Positions 8,486-16,868 of a stretch of 59,689 bases of DNA are shown in pieces (position 1 is the stretch's first letter; each line of letters starts with the position of its first letter). Origin of the DNA: Burkholderia pseudomultivorans (GTDB lineage Bacteria > Pseudomonadota > Gammaproteobacteria > Burkholderiales > Burkholderiaceae). The notes beneath the pieces were generated by a model, which ran no database searches, was not told the origin of the DNA, and was given only the letters and a program-made list of their open reading frames with translations. The stretch covers positions 1-59,689 of the forward strand of contig NZ_CABVPP010000049.1 in assembly GCF_902499075.1 (NCBI RefSeq), read 5' to 3'. The position numbers and the translations under genes are program-made.

Positions 8486-9217
8486 ATGACTGCCTCCGCC
8501 CTGCTCCACCACCATCCCGCGAACACGACCGGCCGCGACTTCGTCGTCGGCGACCTGCACGGTTGCGTGGATGTGCTGCGCGCGCTGCTGCACGACGTCC
8601 GGTTCGACCCGGCGCGCGACCGCCTGTTCTCGGTCGGCGATCTGGTCGACCGCGGCCCCGACTCAGAAGGTGCGCTTGACCTGCTCGACCGTCCGTGGTG
8701 CCACGTCGTGCGCGGCAATCACGAAGAGGTGCTGAGCCTCGTGTCGCGCGGCAAGCTGCCGCCCGACGCGTGGCGCGGCATCGGCGGCGATTGGGGCGCC
8801 GACCTGCCGCCCGAACGGCTGCACGCGCATGCGGCGCGCGTCGATGCGCTGCCGCTCGTGCGCGTGGTAGGCGACGGCGCTGCGCGTTTCAACGTGCTGC
8901 ATGCGGAATTCTTCGGCTCGGACACCGATCTCGACAGCGGCAGCTATTCGCACGACGTGCGCGAACGGCTGATCTGGGGCCGCGATCTTGTGCAGGGGCT
9001 CGCCGATCCCGACCGGCAGGCCGGACTGTCGCTGACCTGCACCGGCCACACGCCCGTGCGCGAGCCGCAGCGGATCGGCGCGCAGTGGTTCATCGACACC
9101 GGCGCGTTCGCGCCTTCGGGCCGGCTCACGCTCGTCGAACCGCGCACCGGACGCACGTGGTCGATGACGCAGGCCGAGGCGCGCGAACGCCACGCGGGGG
9201 AATGGCCGCTGCCGTAG
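8486..9217 (+). CDS. PrpA/lambda-type metallophosphoesterase
   Basis: A 243-residue calcineurin-like phosphatase. The metal-binding blocks are all intact: GDLHGC (residues ~23-28), GDLVDRGPDS (~53-62), GNHEE (~79-83) and the late GHTP (~188-191). This set and length match the PrpA/PrpB and bacteriophage lambda phosphatase group, which dephosphorylate proteins or nucleotide compounds using two metal ions, often manganese. The cognate substrate cannot be inferred. AAGGGG directly before the ATG is a close ribosome site. Monocistronic by context: the next gene is convergent. Confidence 0.92.
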   Translation: MTASALLHHHPANTTGRDFVVGDLHGCVDVLRALLHDVRFDPARDRLFSVGDLVDRGPDSEGALDLLDRPWCHVVRGNHEEVLSLVSRGKLPPDAWRGIGGDWGADLPPERLHAHAARVDALPLVRVVGDGAARFNVLHAEFFGSDTDLDSGSYSHDVRERLIWGRDLVQGLADPDRQAGLSLTCTGHTPVREPQRIGAQWFIDTGAFAPSGRLTLVEPRTGRTWSMTQAEARERHAGEWPLP

Positions 9218-9374
9218 CGGCCGATACGGCGGCGCATGGCCGGATGAGATCGGATCGGGCAAGCCGCGTATCGACCGCGATACGGCCGGCAACTCGGGTT
9301 TCGACGATCAGGAAAAGCGCCGCCGCGGGACGCGCCACACCGGCAACGCACCGCCCGCCCCGGCACCCGCGGCA

Positions 9375-10070
9375 TCAACCGACCTGGTTCAACTCGAACA
9401 CCGCATCGATCGCCGAGCCGTTCCAGTTGTATTCGAGATAGGCCGCGTGATGACAGTCGCGCAGCAGCGTCGTGCGAAACGCCGCCAGGCACTCGCCGCC
9501 TTTGTCGCGCACCGACGGATAGACGATCCCCGCGCCGCCCGCGTTGCGCACCGCGCGGGCGAACGCCTGCCCTGCGCCGTAATCGAGCGGATCGAGCAGG
9601 CGCGGATCGCGCTGCGGCCAGGTGCGCACGTCGGCCACGTCGCCCTGCGCGATCACGGTGTAGAGCCGCATCTGCTGGCGCATCGGCGGCTCCTTCGTCG
9701 CAGCCATGAACAGCCCGCTGTGATAGCGCGTCTCGGCGATCGCCGTGTCGCGCGAACACGCGCAGTAGAACACGCCGTAGCTGCCGTCGGAAAAACGGCT
9801 GCCCTGCGGATTCAGGTGCGTGAACGCGGCCATGATCGGCCCCCAGCCGAGCCCGTAGCGGCGCTCGTCGGGCGGCACGAGGTCGAGCGTGCCGACTTCG
9901 TTGCGGATGCGGTCGTTGGTCATCGATTCGAGCGCATACAGCGCGTCGAAATCCTCCGCCGAGGCCACGCGGTCGAACAGGTTGATCGCCGGGAAACGGG
10001 TGGGAATCACACGATAGGCCGGCGCCCAGTCGAGCGTGGTCGTCGGCCAGTGCTTCGTTTCGGTCAACAT
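9375..10070 (-). CDS. RES-domain toxin (NAD+-degrading type)
   Basis: A 231-residue protein with a RES domain (residues ~15-215). The fold markers are an early Arg in AYRVIPTRFP, RFSDGSYGVFYCACSRDTAIAETRYH (in part; ~95-118) with the conserved Tyr and Glu, and a late Ser in IVYPSVRDKGGECLAAF. Characterised RES toxins deplete NAD+ or ADP-ribosylate Prs, halting growth. The gene starts two bases after the stop of a DUF2384/Xre-type antitoxin gene, the standard antitoxin-first order. The extra segment before the RSDG block (LGWGPIMAAFTHLNPQG) marks a subgroup common in proteobacteria. Confidence 0.9.
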   Translation of the reverse strand: MLTETKHWPTTTLDWAPAYRVIPTRFPAINLFDRVASAEDFDALYALESMTNDRIRNEVGTLDLVPPDERRYGLGWGPIMAAFTHLNPQGSRFSDGSYGVFYCACSRDTAIAETRYHSGLFMAATKEPPMRQQMRLYTVIAQGDVADVRTWPQRDPRLLDPLDYGAGQAFARAVRNAGGAGIVYPSVRDKGGECLAAFRTTLLRDCHHAAYLEYNWNGSAIDAVFELNQVG

Positions 10071-10072
10071 CG

Positions 10073-10492
10073 TCACGCCCAGCCACCCCGCATCGCGTCG
10101 AGGTATTGCCGGACGGCGACCAGATCGCCGACGTTGCCCGCCAGCATCCGGTCGAGCGCGCGCTTGCCGCCGAACGGCGCCGCATCGTTCGGCCGCTTGA
10201 CCCAGGCATCGGCCGCGGCGGGCTGCGGCAGCAGGATCTGCAGCGACTTGTAGATGCCGAGCAACAGCGACAGCCGCTCCAGCGTATCGCGCGGCAGGCG
10301 CGCCGATTCGGGCGCGGCCTTCCACTTGAAGAACGTCGAGCGGCCGGGCGAGCCGAGCAGCACGATCTGTTCGTCGATGGTCAGTGCCCAGTCGCGCGCG
10401 ATGTTGAAAAACGCGCGCAGGCCGGCCGCCGACATCTGCGCGACCGAAGCCTGCGGCGGGGCGGAATGCGGATCGTAAGCGGGCTGCGACAT
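10073..10492 (-). CDS. Xre/MbcA/ParS-type antitoxin
   Basis: A 139-residue protein whose N-terminal half is a helical Xre-like DNA-binding region (around ALTIDEQIVLLGSPGRSTFFKWK) and whose C-terminal part is the DUF2384 toxin-binding domain, ending AALDRMLAGN-type (here RALDRMLAGNVGDLVAVRQYLD). This is the antitoxin half of Xre-RES modules; it blocks the RES active site and represses its own promoter. ATG at 10492 is chosen over a longer frame because upstream codons are low-complexity Arg-rich. It is separated by two bases from the toxin start, so translation is probably coupled. Confidence 0.9.
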   Translation of the reverse strand: MSQPAYDPHSAPPQASVAQMSAAGLRAFFNIARDWALTIDEQIVLLGSPGRSTFFKWKAAPESARLPRDTLERLSLLLGIYKSLQILLPQPAAADAWVKRPNDAAPFGGKRALDRMLAGNVGDLVAVRQYLDAMRGGWA

Positions 10493-10496
10493 GACG

Positions 10497-10532
10497 GTTA
10501 GTCTCAGAATGAATCTACTAACAAGACTAGTC
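10497..10532 (-). promoter_or_regulatory. candidate toxin-antitoxin operator
   Basis: Just upstream of the antitoxin ATG are three related half-sites: GTTAGT (10497-10502), its inverted copy ACTAAC (10517-10522, 14-base spacer) and the palindrome GACTAGTC (10525-10532). On the - strand a TTGCAA near 10551 and TAGTCT near 10527 could be the promoter, so the palindrome would overlap its -10. This fits autoregulation, as known for such modules. Confidence 0.45.
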
Positions 10533-10608
10533 CATTTTCGTATTTTTGCAAGGGTCGACACCCGTCGACCTCGCCCAGGACCGGAAGGACCACGCCAAGG
10601 AACGCACC

Positions 10609-11285
10609 ATGGAGAGACTGATTGCCGCCGTTTCGATCGCCGTGCTCGCGATATCCGCAGGCCCCGCCGTCGCGAACGGCTGACCACGATCCGCTTCGGC
10701 ACCGATGCCAGCTACGCGCCGTTCGAATCGAAGGCGCCCGACGGCAAGCTGGTCGGTTTCGACATCGACCTCGGCGACGAGATCTGCATGCGCCTGCCGG
10801 CGAAGTGCGTGTGGCTCGAGAACGATTTCGACGGGATGAACCCGGCGCTGAAGGCGAAGAAGTTAGACGCAGTGCTGTCGTCGATGTCGATCACGCCGCA
10901 GCGCGCGGAGCAGATCGGCTTCACGACGAAGATCTACAACCGGACGACGCGGCTCGTCGTGAAGAAGGGTTCGCCGTTGCCGCCGACGCCCGAATCGCTG
11001 AAGGGCAAGTCGATCGGCGTCGAACAGGGCACGACGCAGGAAGCGTATGCGAAGGCGTACTGGGCGAAGCAACGCGCGAACGTCGTGTCGTACCGGAACC
11101 AGGACGGCGTCTATGCGGACCTCGTCGACGACAAGGTGCCCGGCGTCGGCGCCGGCATCGGCTTGCGCAAGAAGGACACCGACCTGAAGGCGAAGATCGA
11201 CCGCGCGATCCACGACAGGGTCAAGGACGGCACCTACAAGCGGCTCGCGTCGAAGTACTTCGACTTCGACATCTACGGCAGTTGA
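10609..11285 (+). pseudogene. amino-acid ABC transporter binding protein, frameshifted and internally deleted
   Basis: A periplasmic binding protein of the ArgT/HisJ (lysine/arginine/ornithine) type, broken twice. ATG at 10609 opens a good signal peptide (MERLIAAVSIAVLAISAG, then PAVANG), but this frame stops at 10681. The mature protein (TTIRFGTDASYAPFESK onward) continues in another frame, so one base is missing near 10678. Later, YADLV runs directly into DDKVPGVGAGIGLRKKD. Family members have about 35 more residues here, containing the G-R-L-D-A-A-x-Q-D segment with a ligand-contacting Asp. The rest is well conserved (LSSMSITPQR, YFDFDIYGS at the end). No transporter permease or ATPase is nearby. 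The frameshift alone could be a sequencing error; the deletion would still remain. Confidence 0.82.
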
Positions 11286-12251
11286 CGCGGCAGCGCGCGC
11301 GGCGGGCAGCGTGCGTCGATGCTGCCGCAGGCATGACAGGCAGCGACACGCCGTCGCCGCCAGCCGCGCCGGTCCGTCGGGAGCGCGACGGCGTGCGCGA
11401 ACGATATCCCGATCATTCGGATTCCGGATCGATAGGCGCGGCATCCACGCCGGCGACGCACGACCGCTCTAATACGCAAAAACCGGGCGTCGCGGCAGCG
11501 GCGCCCGCACGCACATTCCCTTGCGGATCGGGCTTGCAACCGGAAAAGCGCCGCCCCGGCGCGGATGACCGGCGATCCGCCGGATCCGCCTCGCACCCGG
11601 TGCGGTCAGATGGCCAGCCGGTGCATGCCGGCGGGCCGCAAGCTGCACGGCCGACCGGCGATGCCCCGGGTCGCTGCGATCGCGGCCAGCCGGCCGCGGC
11701 GTGTGGCGATCGATCATTTTTCTACCCCGTTTCGGTCTGTTGCTTGTTCCGGCAACCGGTCCGACAAGGCCGGCGCCCCGACGCCCCGCCAACGACGGTC
11801 CGTGCCGCGCGAACGGAGCGGCTTCGCCCCGTCCCGCCATGCCTCCCCGCGGACTGCGTCCTGACCCGGCTGAAAGGATTCGGTGCCGAACCGGCCGGAC
11901 GCCACGTCGTCGACTTGCGCACGCCCACATTCGCAAGGAGCGGGCCAGCCTCACGCGCGCCCGTCCGCACAAGGGTTCGGTCGCAACGGGTCGCGGCCGC
12001 GACGGGCAATCGATGCGGGACGTTGCGAATCTGATACATGCGGTGTGCGGGCCGCGTCGGCGGCGCGACCGCGAAGCCTTGCGACGCAAGGCCGACGCAC
12101 GAGTCAGGGAATATTTTCCGGTTGCGGCGACACGCGTGCACCCGCCTTTGCCGCGCGAATTCGCATGCTTGCCGAAGCGAAATGTTTCACGTCCTTTACA
12201 TGCGCCGGACGCCGCCGCGCGGGACGAGGCCGGCGTCGCCGGGCAGGACGC
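11286..12251. other. 966-base stretch without a recognisable gene
   Basis: This lies between the stops of two convergent genes, where only a short gap is expected. None of the reading frames gives a protein I recognise. The best small candidate is a - strand frame from 11717 to 11469 (82 residues, very Arg/Pro-rich) with GGGGTAG four bases before its ATG; composition argues against it. The stretch from about 12090 is less GC-rich than the surroundings. It may be the remains of lost genes, which would fit the damaged gene beside it. Confidence 0.5.
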
Positions 12252-13736
12252 TCAGCCGACCCGGCAATGCCCGGCGTCGCCCGGCGGCGCGCCGCCGTTA
12301 TCCCCGTTGTCGCCGGGATCGCCGTGGTGGTTGTCGTGATCGTTCAGCCCGTGCTCGATCATCATCCGGTAGAGCGTCACGCGCGAGATGCCGAGTTCGG
12401 CGGCCGCCTTGTTGATCCGGTGATCGTTGCGCAGCAGCGCATTCTCGATCGCGGTGCGCTCGGCCAGCGCCCTCGCCTGCTCGAGCGTCACGGGCTCGGT
12501 TTCGCCGGGCGTGTCGAGGCCGAGATCGTGCGGCGTCAGCAGCCGGCTTTCGGCCATCACGATCGCGCGCCGCACGCGGTTGATCAGCTCGCGCACATTG
12601 CCGGGCCATTCGTAGCGCCGCATCGCATCGAGCGCGGCCGACGTGAAGCCGCTGATCTTGCGGCCGCTGTCGGCCTTGTATTTCTGCAGCACGTAGTGCG
12701 CGAGGATGTCGATGTCCTTGCCGCGCGCGCGCAGCGGCGGCTCGTGGATGCGCAGCACGCACAGCCGGTGATAGAGATCCGCGCGGAACCGTCCGGCCTC
12801 GACCGCGCCGTCGAGATCGACGTGCGTCGCCGAGATGATCCGCACGTCGACCGCGATCGATTCGTGGCCGCCGAGCCGTTCGATCCTCCCTTCCTGCAGG
12901 AAGCGCAGCAGGCTCGCCTGGCTTTCGACCGGCATGTCGCCGATCTCGTCGAGAAACAGCGTGCCGCCGTTCGCCGACTCGATCCGGCCCGCGCGCCGCT
13001 GGTTCGCGCCGGTGAACGCGCCGCGCTCGTAGCCGAACAGTTCCGACTGCAGCAGATGATGCGGAATCGCGCCGCAGTTGATCGCGACGAACGGCCCCTT
13101 GCCGCGGCCGGAACGCTCGTGGATCGCGAGCGCCGTCAGTTCCTTGCCGGTGCCCGACTCGCCGGAGATGAACACGCTCGCGTCGGTCTTGGCGACCTTG
13201 CGGATCGTGCTGAACAACTGCTGCATCGCCTCGCAGTTGCCGATCATGCCGTGCTCGCCGATCGACGCCGCATACGCCGCGCCGTCGACGCGATCGAGCG
13301 CGGCCATGCCGCGCGCATGGCCGAGCACGTGCGAAATCCATTCGTAGGGCAGCGGCAGCGTCACGTAATCGAAACAGTAGCTGCGGATCAGTTCGCGCAC
13401 GGCCGGGCCGATCGTCACGCCGGCCTGCGCGATCGAGATCCAGCCGATCGCCGGCTGGCTCAGGCACGCCTTCAGCGCCGGATAGTCGCGCGACGTGAAC
13501 CCCGTGAAATCGACGAGCCCCGCGGCGACGCTCACGCCGGACGTCATGTTCTGCGCGGCGCCGGCCGTCTTCGCGACCGACACTTCCCAGCCCAGCCCGC
13601 GCAGTTGCGCGAGCAGCGGTTCGTCGGGCGTGCGCATGATCGCGAACAGCCTGCGTCCGGCCTCGGGGGCGGTGACGGACACCGGCGGCATGTCGGGCGC
13701 CGCCCTCCCGTTTGCGTCGGGTGACCTTGCAACCAT
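12252..13736 (-). CDS. VpsR-type sigma-54-dependent transcription activator
   Basis: A 494-residue regulator with three parts. The N-terminal receiver-like domain (residues ~25-145) lacks the usual receiver signature but has the VpsR-type ending SYCFDYVTLPLP...LGHARGMAALD. The AAA+ domain (~165-400) has Walker A GESGTGKE, the sigma-54 contact motif GAFTGA and Walker B GGTLFLDEIGD. The C-terminal Fis-type helix-turn-helix reads NKAAAELGISRVTLYRMM. VpsR in Vibrio and BerB in Burkholderia have this layout, bind cyclic-di-GMP and activate exopolysaccharide genes. ATG at 13736 is supported by GGGGAAC about 5 bases upstream. The tail after the HTH (Asp/Gly/Asn/His-rich, ~25 residues) is unusual. 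Its targets are unknown, but the cepacian cluster begins 7 kb away. Confidence 0.88.
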   Translation of the reverse strand: MVARSPDANGRAAPDMPPVSVTAPEAGRRLFAIMRTPDEPLLAQLRGLGWEVSVAKTAGAAQNMTSGVSVAAGLVDFTGFTSRDYPALKACLSQPAIGWISIAQAGVTIGPAVRELIRSYCFDYVTLPLPYEWISHVLGHARGMAALDRVDGAAYAASIGEHGMIGNCEAMQQLFSTIRKVAKTDASVFISGESGTGKELTALAIHERSGRGKGPFVAINCGAIPHHLLQSELFGYERGAFTGANQRRAGRIESANGGTLFLDEIGDMPVESQASLLRFLQEGRIERLGGHESIAVDVRIISATHVDLDGAVEAGRFRADLYHRLCVLRIHEPPLRARGKDIDILAHYVLQKYKADSGRKISGFTSAALDAMRRYEWPGNVRELINRVRRAIVMAESRLLTPHDLGLDTPGETEPVTLEQARALAERTAIENALLRNDHRINKAAAELGISRVTLYRMMIEHGLNDHDNHHGDPGDNGDNGGAPPGDAGHCRVG

Positions 13737-14189
13737 CGTTGTTCCCCGCTTGGCGTTGGTATCGTGCGCCGGCTCGCCGCCGCATAAGACGGACTTCGAT
13801 CGAACCGACATATTGGCCGCATTTTCCGCCGAATAAAATCCCCCCGCTCAATAATCGCGGATGGCGACGGGATCCTTCATGAACGGTATATCGATGCCGG
13901 CGACGCGCGGCTAGATGGGTGTTATCCCGGTGGCATGACGGGCGCGAACCCCGAAGGGGACGACGTCCGGCGCCGGAAGCCGCGCCGGCATTGGCGCGCG
14001 GCGTCCACGCGGGTGGCGGGACGGGACCGGCGGCGCGGAAGTGCGCGCCGTGCGGCGCCGGCCAGTTGCCCACGCATCTGCATGCGCAACCGGTTCCGCT
14101 TGATTTCGATCAGTCGTCAGACAAGCTGCGGCGATGTGCGGACGCAACACGCCCCGCCGCCGTCACACGGGGGCCGCACGGCCGTGCGC
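13737..14189. other. upstream region of the sigma-54 activator gene
   Basis: The 453 bases between the activator start and the stop of the next - strand gene contain no recognisable gene. A less GC-rich patch at about 13800-13920 is the likely promoter area; no clear -35/-10 or sigma-54 (GG-N10-GC) element could be picked out. Confidence 0.45.
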
Positions 14190-15107
14190 TCAGCGGCCCG
14201 ATGCGAGCGGCGTCAGCGCGTTCGCGCGGCCGCGCCCCGACGGCGCGTCACCGTGATCGCCGTACGCGGCGACGAGCGCGTCGACGCGCGCGAGATGGTG
14301 ACGATTGTCGTGGTCCCACGGATGGAAGCCGGGCCGGAAATAGCTGAGCCATTCGCCGGCGATGCGCGGGAACAGCCCGCGGCGCGGCCCGTACAGGAAC
14401 GCGATCATGCGCAGCATCCCGCGCAGCCGGTGCCCGGCCGCGCGATCGCGCCACAGCAGCGTCACGTGCATCAGGAACACGGTCGGCCAGAACGTCAGCG
14501 TGGTCACGACGTATACGCCGATGCGAATCAGGTAGCGGCGCAGGCCCGGTTTCATCACGGCATTCCAGACGTCGAACGACACGGCCTTGTGTTCGGTTTC
14601 CTCGAGCGCATGCCACACCCACATCTGGCGATAGCCTTCGACCGAACCGGCAAGCCGCGTCGGATCGCGCAGGATCCAGTCGGCGAGCATCGCGGTGTAG
14701 TGTTCGGCCGCCACCGTATGCGCGAGCTGCACCGAGTGCGGCAGCACGCGCTTCATGATACCGAGCACCTTCCATACGCGCTGGTCGAGCTTGCGTGCGG
14801 GCAGCCGGTTCGCCTGCATCAGCTCGTTGTATTCGACGTGCTCGCGCGTGTGCATCGCCTCCTGGCCGATAAAGCCGAGCACCTGCCGCTTCAGCACCGG
14901 ATCGTCGATCCGGTCGCGATAGTTGCGCACCGAATCCATGAAGAAACGCTCGCCGGCCGGAAACAGCAGCGACAGCGCATTGAAGAAATGAGTCACATGC
15001 GACCCGAGGCCATGCCAGTCCTTCGCGCGTTCGACCGGCAGGTCGAAGCGCAGGTCGCGACGCACCGGCATCACCTCGGCGGCGGTAGCGTGAGCGGCTG
15101 ACTTCAT
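14190..15107 (-). CDS. PF10118 'metal-dependent hydrolase' (di-iron-like) protein
   Basis: A 305-residue protein of the PF10118 family, which is annotated as a predicted metal-dependent hydrolase but looks like a helical, ferritin-type metal protein. The metal-ligand patterns are visible: FIGQEAMHTREHVEYN (residues ~90-105), VAAEHYTAMLADW (~140-152) and ALEETEHKAVSFDVW (~178-192), i.e. repeated E-x-x-H. A hydrophobic stretch (VYVVTTLTFWPTVFLMHVTLL, in part) near residue 225 suggests membrane contact. No reaction has been firmly assigned to the family. ATG at 15107 has GGAGAA ten bases upstream. A palindromic operator-like site lies 67 bases before the start. Confidence 0.85.
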   Translation of the reverse strand: MKSAAHATAAEVMPVRRDLRFDLPVERAKDWHGLGSHVTHFFNALSLLFPAGERFFMDSVRNYRDRIDDPVLKRQVLGFIGQEAMHTREHVEYNELMQANRLPARKLDQRVWKVLGIMKRVLPHSVQLAHTVAAEHYTAMLADWILRDPTRLAGSVEGYRQMWVWHALEETEHKAVSFDVWNAVMKPGLRRYLIRIGVYVVTTLTFWPTVFLMHVTLLWRDRAAGHRLRGMLRMIAFLYGPRRGLFPRIAGEWLSYFRPGFHPWDHDNRHHLARVDALVAAYGDHGDAPSGRGRANALTPLASGR

Positions 15108-15653
15108 GTTTGTCGTTCTCCTTGCTTCGGGGCGGCGCGGCAAGCCGGCGGCCGATCGCGCCCCGCCAAAATCTTGACATCGATAACTGTAAAGATAGGC
15201 GCCGACCGCCTGCGCGCGCAAGCCGCGCGGTAGATGCGCGCTTCCAAACGGGGCACGGTCGGGGAGACGGAAAAAACGGCGCTCGAACGGCGCCGGGATC
15301 GAACGCGATTCGAACGCGCGCGCATGCAGGCGCGCCGCGGAGAGCGGCTGCCGATACGGCGCACCGGCGGCATGCCAGCCCCGTGCGACAGGCCTCTCGC
15401 GGAATCCGGCAGATGACGTGCGGCGCGGAATCGACCGCCCGGACCGCCGCAATTCATACGCATTGCGCATCCGCGCCGCGCAGCGCGGTTTCGATGGCCG
15501 TCGAACGATTCAAACAGGCGTTCCATTGGTGCGCGGACGACACGCGCCTTCACCATCGTCGCGCGCCGCGCGACCGGGCGCCGGGCCAGCTGCGACGGCC
15601 GTCGGCGCGCTCGCCTACAATAGCGGTTTTACCCAACCCTCTCAGGAGAAGTC
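15108..15653. other. divergent intergenic region, PF10118 gene / FKBP gene
   Basis: These 546 bases separate divergent genes. The left end holds the operator-like palindrome at 15174-15193. The right end holds a TACAAT at 15616-15621, a reasonable -10 for the FKBP gene, and its ribosome site AGGAGAA. The middle (15240-15600) shows no recognisable gene or RNA. Confidence 0.5.
15174..15193. promoter_or_regulatory. TetR-style operator candidate
   Basis: TTGACA at 15174-15179 and TGTAAA at 15188-15193 form an inverted repeat with one mismatch and an 8-base spacer, the shape of many TetR-family operators. It lies upstream of the PF10118 gene. No TetR gene is present in the window. Confidence 0.4.
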
Positions 15654-15995
15654 ATGTCTGTGATCACGACCGAATCGGGCCTCAAATACGAGGACCTGAC
15701 CGAAGGCACCGGCGCGGAAGCGCAAGCGGGCCAGACCGTCAGCGTCCACTACACGGGCTGGCTGACCGACGGTCAGAAATTCGATTCGAGCAAGGACCGC
15801 AACGACCCGTTCGCGTTCGTGCTCGGCGGCGGCATGGTCATCAAGGGCTGGGACGAAGGCGTGCAGGGCATGAAGGTCGGCGGCGTGCGTCGCCTGACGA
15901 TCCCGCCGCAACTCGGCTACGGCGTGCGCGGCGCCGGCGGCGTGATTCCGCCGAACGCGACGCTCGTGTTCGAAGTCGAGCTGCTCGCCATCTGA
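15654..15995 (+). CDS. FKBP-type peptidyl-prolyl cis-trans isomerase
   Basis: A 113-residue single-domain FKBP without signal peptide. The active-site residues are in place: [16 protein letters not shown] (Tyr and Asp of the pocket), [19 protein letters not shown] (the Val-Ile-x-x-Trp floor), and [24 protein letters not shown] (in part; closing Tyr and Phe). It speeds proline isomerisation in the cytoplasm. Size and sequence style match the Mip-like small FKBP encoded on Burkholderia pseudomallei chromosome 2, which contributes to virulence there. AGGAGAAGTC before the ATG is a strong ribosome site. The AraC gene starts 24 bases after its stop. Confidence 0.95.
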   Translation: MSVITTESGLKYEDLTEGTGAEAQAGQTVSVHYTGWLTDGQKFDSSKDRNDPFAFVLGGGMVIKGWDEGVQGMKVGGVRRLTIPPQLGYGVRGAGGVIPPNATLVFEVELLAI

Positions 15996-16019
15996 CGCCC
16001 GCGTCGGCCGACGCCTCCG

Positions 16020-16793
16020 ATGGAACACCTCCCGTCTCCCGCCGTCGCACTGCGCCGCTACGACATGCTCGAAGCGTCGGACGTGCACGATTTCCATCAG
16101 ATCGTGCTCGGCGTGGACGGCGCGATGGTGATGGCGGTGGACGGCGTCGGCCAGCGCATCGACCGGCACGCGGCCTGGCTGATTCCGGCCGGCGCGCGCC
16201 ACGATTACGCGGGCCTCGGCGACAATCGCCAGCTCGTGCTCGATCTCCCCGCTGCGTCGCTCGCGGTGCCGCGGCAATTGTTCGATCGCGCACGCGCCGT
16301 GTCGATCGATCCGGCGCTGACGGCGCTGGTCGCGCAACTGGCCGCGGCCGCCGCGCAATTCGGCACGCCGGACGGCGACCCGCAGCGCGCGGCCGCGCAC
16401 CGTTTCCACTGGCAGGCCGCCGCGCGGCTGTGCGGCGCGCTGCTCGACGACAGCGGCATCGAGATGCCCGCCGCAGGCCTCGATTTCGCGCGCATCGACC
16501 GCTGGCTGCGCGCGCGGCTCGCGGAGCCGCTGCGCATCGCCGATCTCGCCGCGCACTGCGGCTACGGGATGCGGCGGTTTCATCAACTGTTCGTCGACGC
16601 GTTCGGCGAAACGCCGCATCGCTACCTGCAGCGACTGCGGCTCGACGCGGCGGCGGTGCTGCTCGCCGAAGGGCGGCATCCGCTGATCGACATCGCGGGC
16701 AGCGTCGGCTTCGCGGACCAGAGCGCGTTCACGCATGCGTTCACGAAGCGGTTCGGCGTTGCGCCGGGACGCTGGCGCGGCGACCGGCACTGA
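16020..16793 (+). CDS. AraC-family transcriptional regulator
   Basis: A 257-residue regulator with an N-terminal cupin-like effector domain (around residues 20-80: FHQIVLGVDGAMVMAV and IPAGARHDYAGLGDNR) and a C-terminal AraC DNA-binding domain. The latter has both helix-turn-helix units: RIADLAAHCGYGMRRFHQLF (residues ~175-194) and LIDIAGSVGFADQSAFTHAF (~222-241), followed by GVAPGRWR. It lies 75 bases upstream of a DHA2 exporter gene on the same strand and most likely controls it; the ligand is unknown. Confidence 0.92.
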   Translation: MEHLPSPAVALRRYDMLEASDVHDFHQIVLGVDGAMVMAVDGVGQRIDRHAAWLIPAGARHDYAGLGDNRQLVLDLPAASLAVPRQLFDRARAVSIDPALTALVAQLAAAAAQFGTPDGDPQRAAAHRFHWQAAARLCGALLDDSGIEMPAAGLDFARIDRWLRARLAEPLRIADLAAHCGYGMRRFHQLFVDAFGETPHRYLQRLRLDAAAVLLAEGRHPLIDIAGSVGFADQSAFTHAFTKRFGVAPGRWRGDRH

Positions 16794-16868
16794 AGGCGCG
16801 GAGCGCCGTTACTCGACGCTTCACGCCCCGCTGAAACATCGCCTCGGCACCCGGCCTACGATGGGGCC

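Noticed and set aside
11469-11717. 82-residue - strand frame with a plausible ribosome site in the long empty gap
   Set aside because: Very high Arg and Pro content and no family resemblance; kept only as a note in the gap entry.
12282-12297. Perfect 16-base palindrome CGGCGGCGCGCCGCCG
   Set aside because: It lies within the coding end of the sigma-54 activator and is a simple CG-rich repeat; no reason to call it a site.
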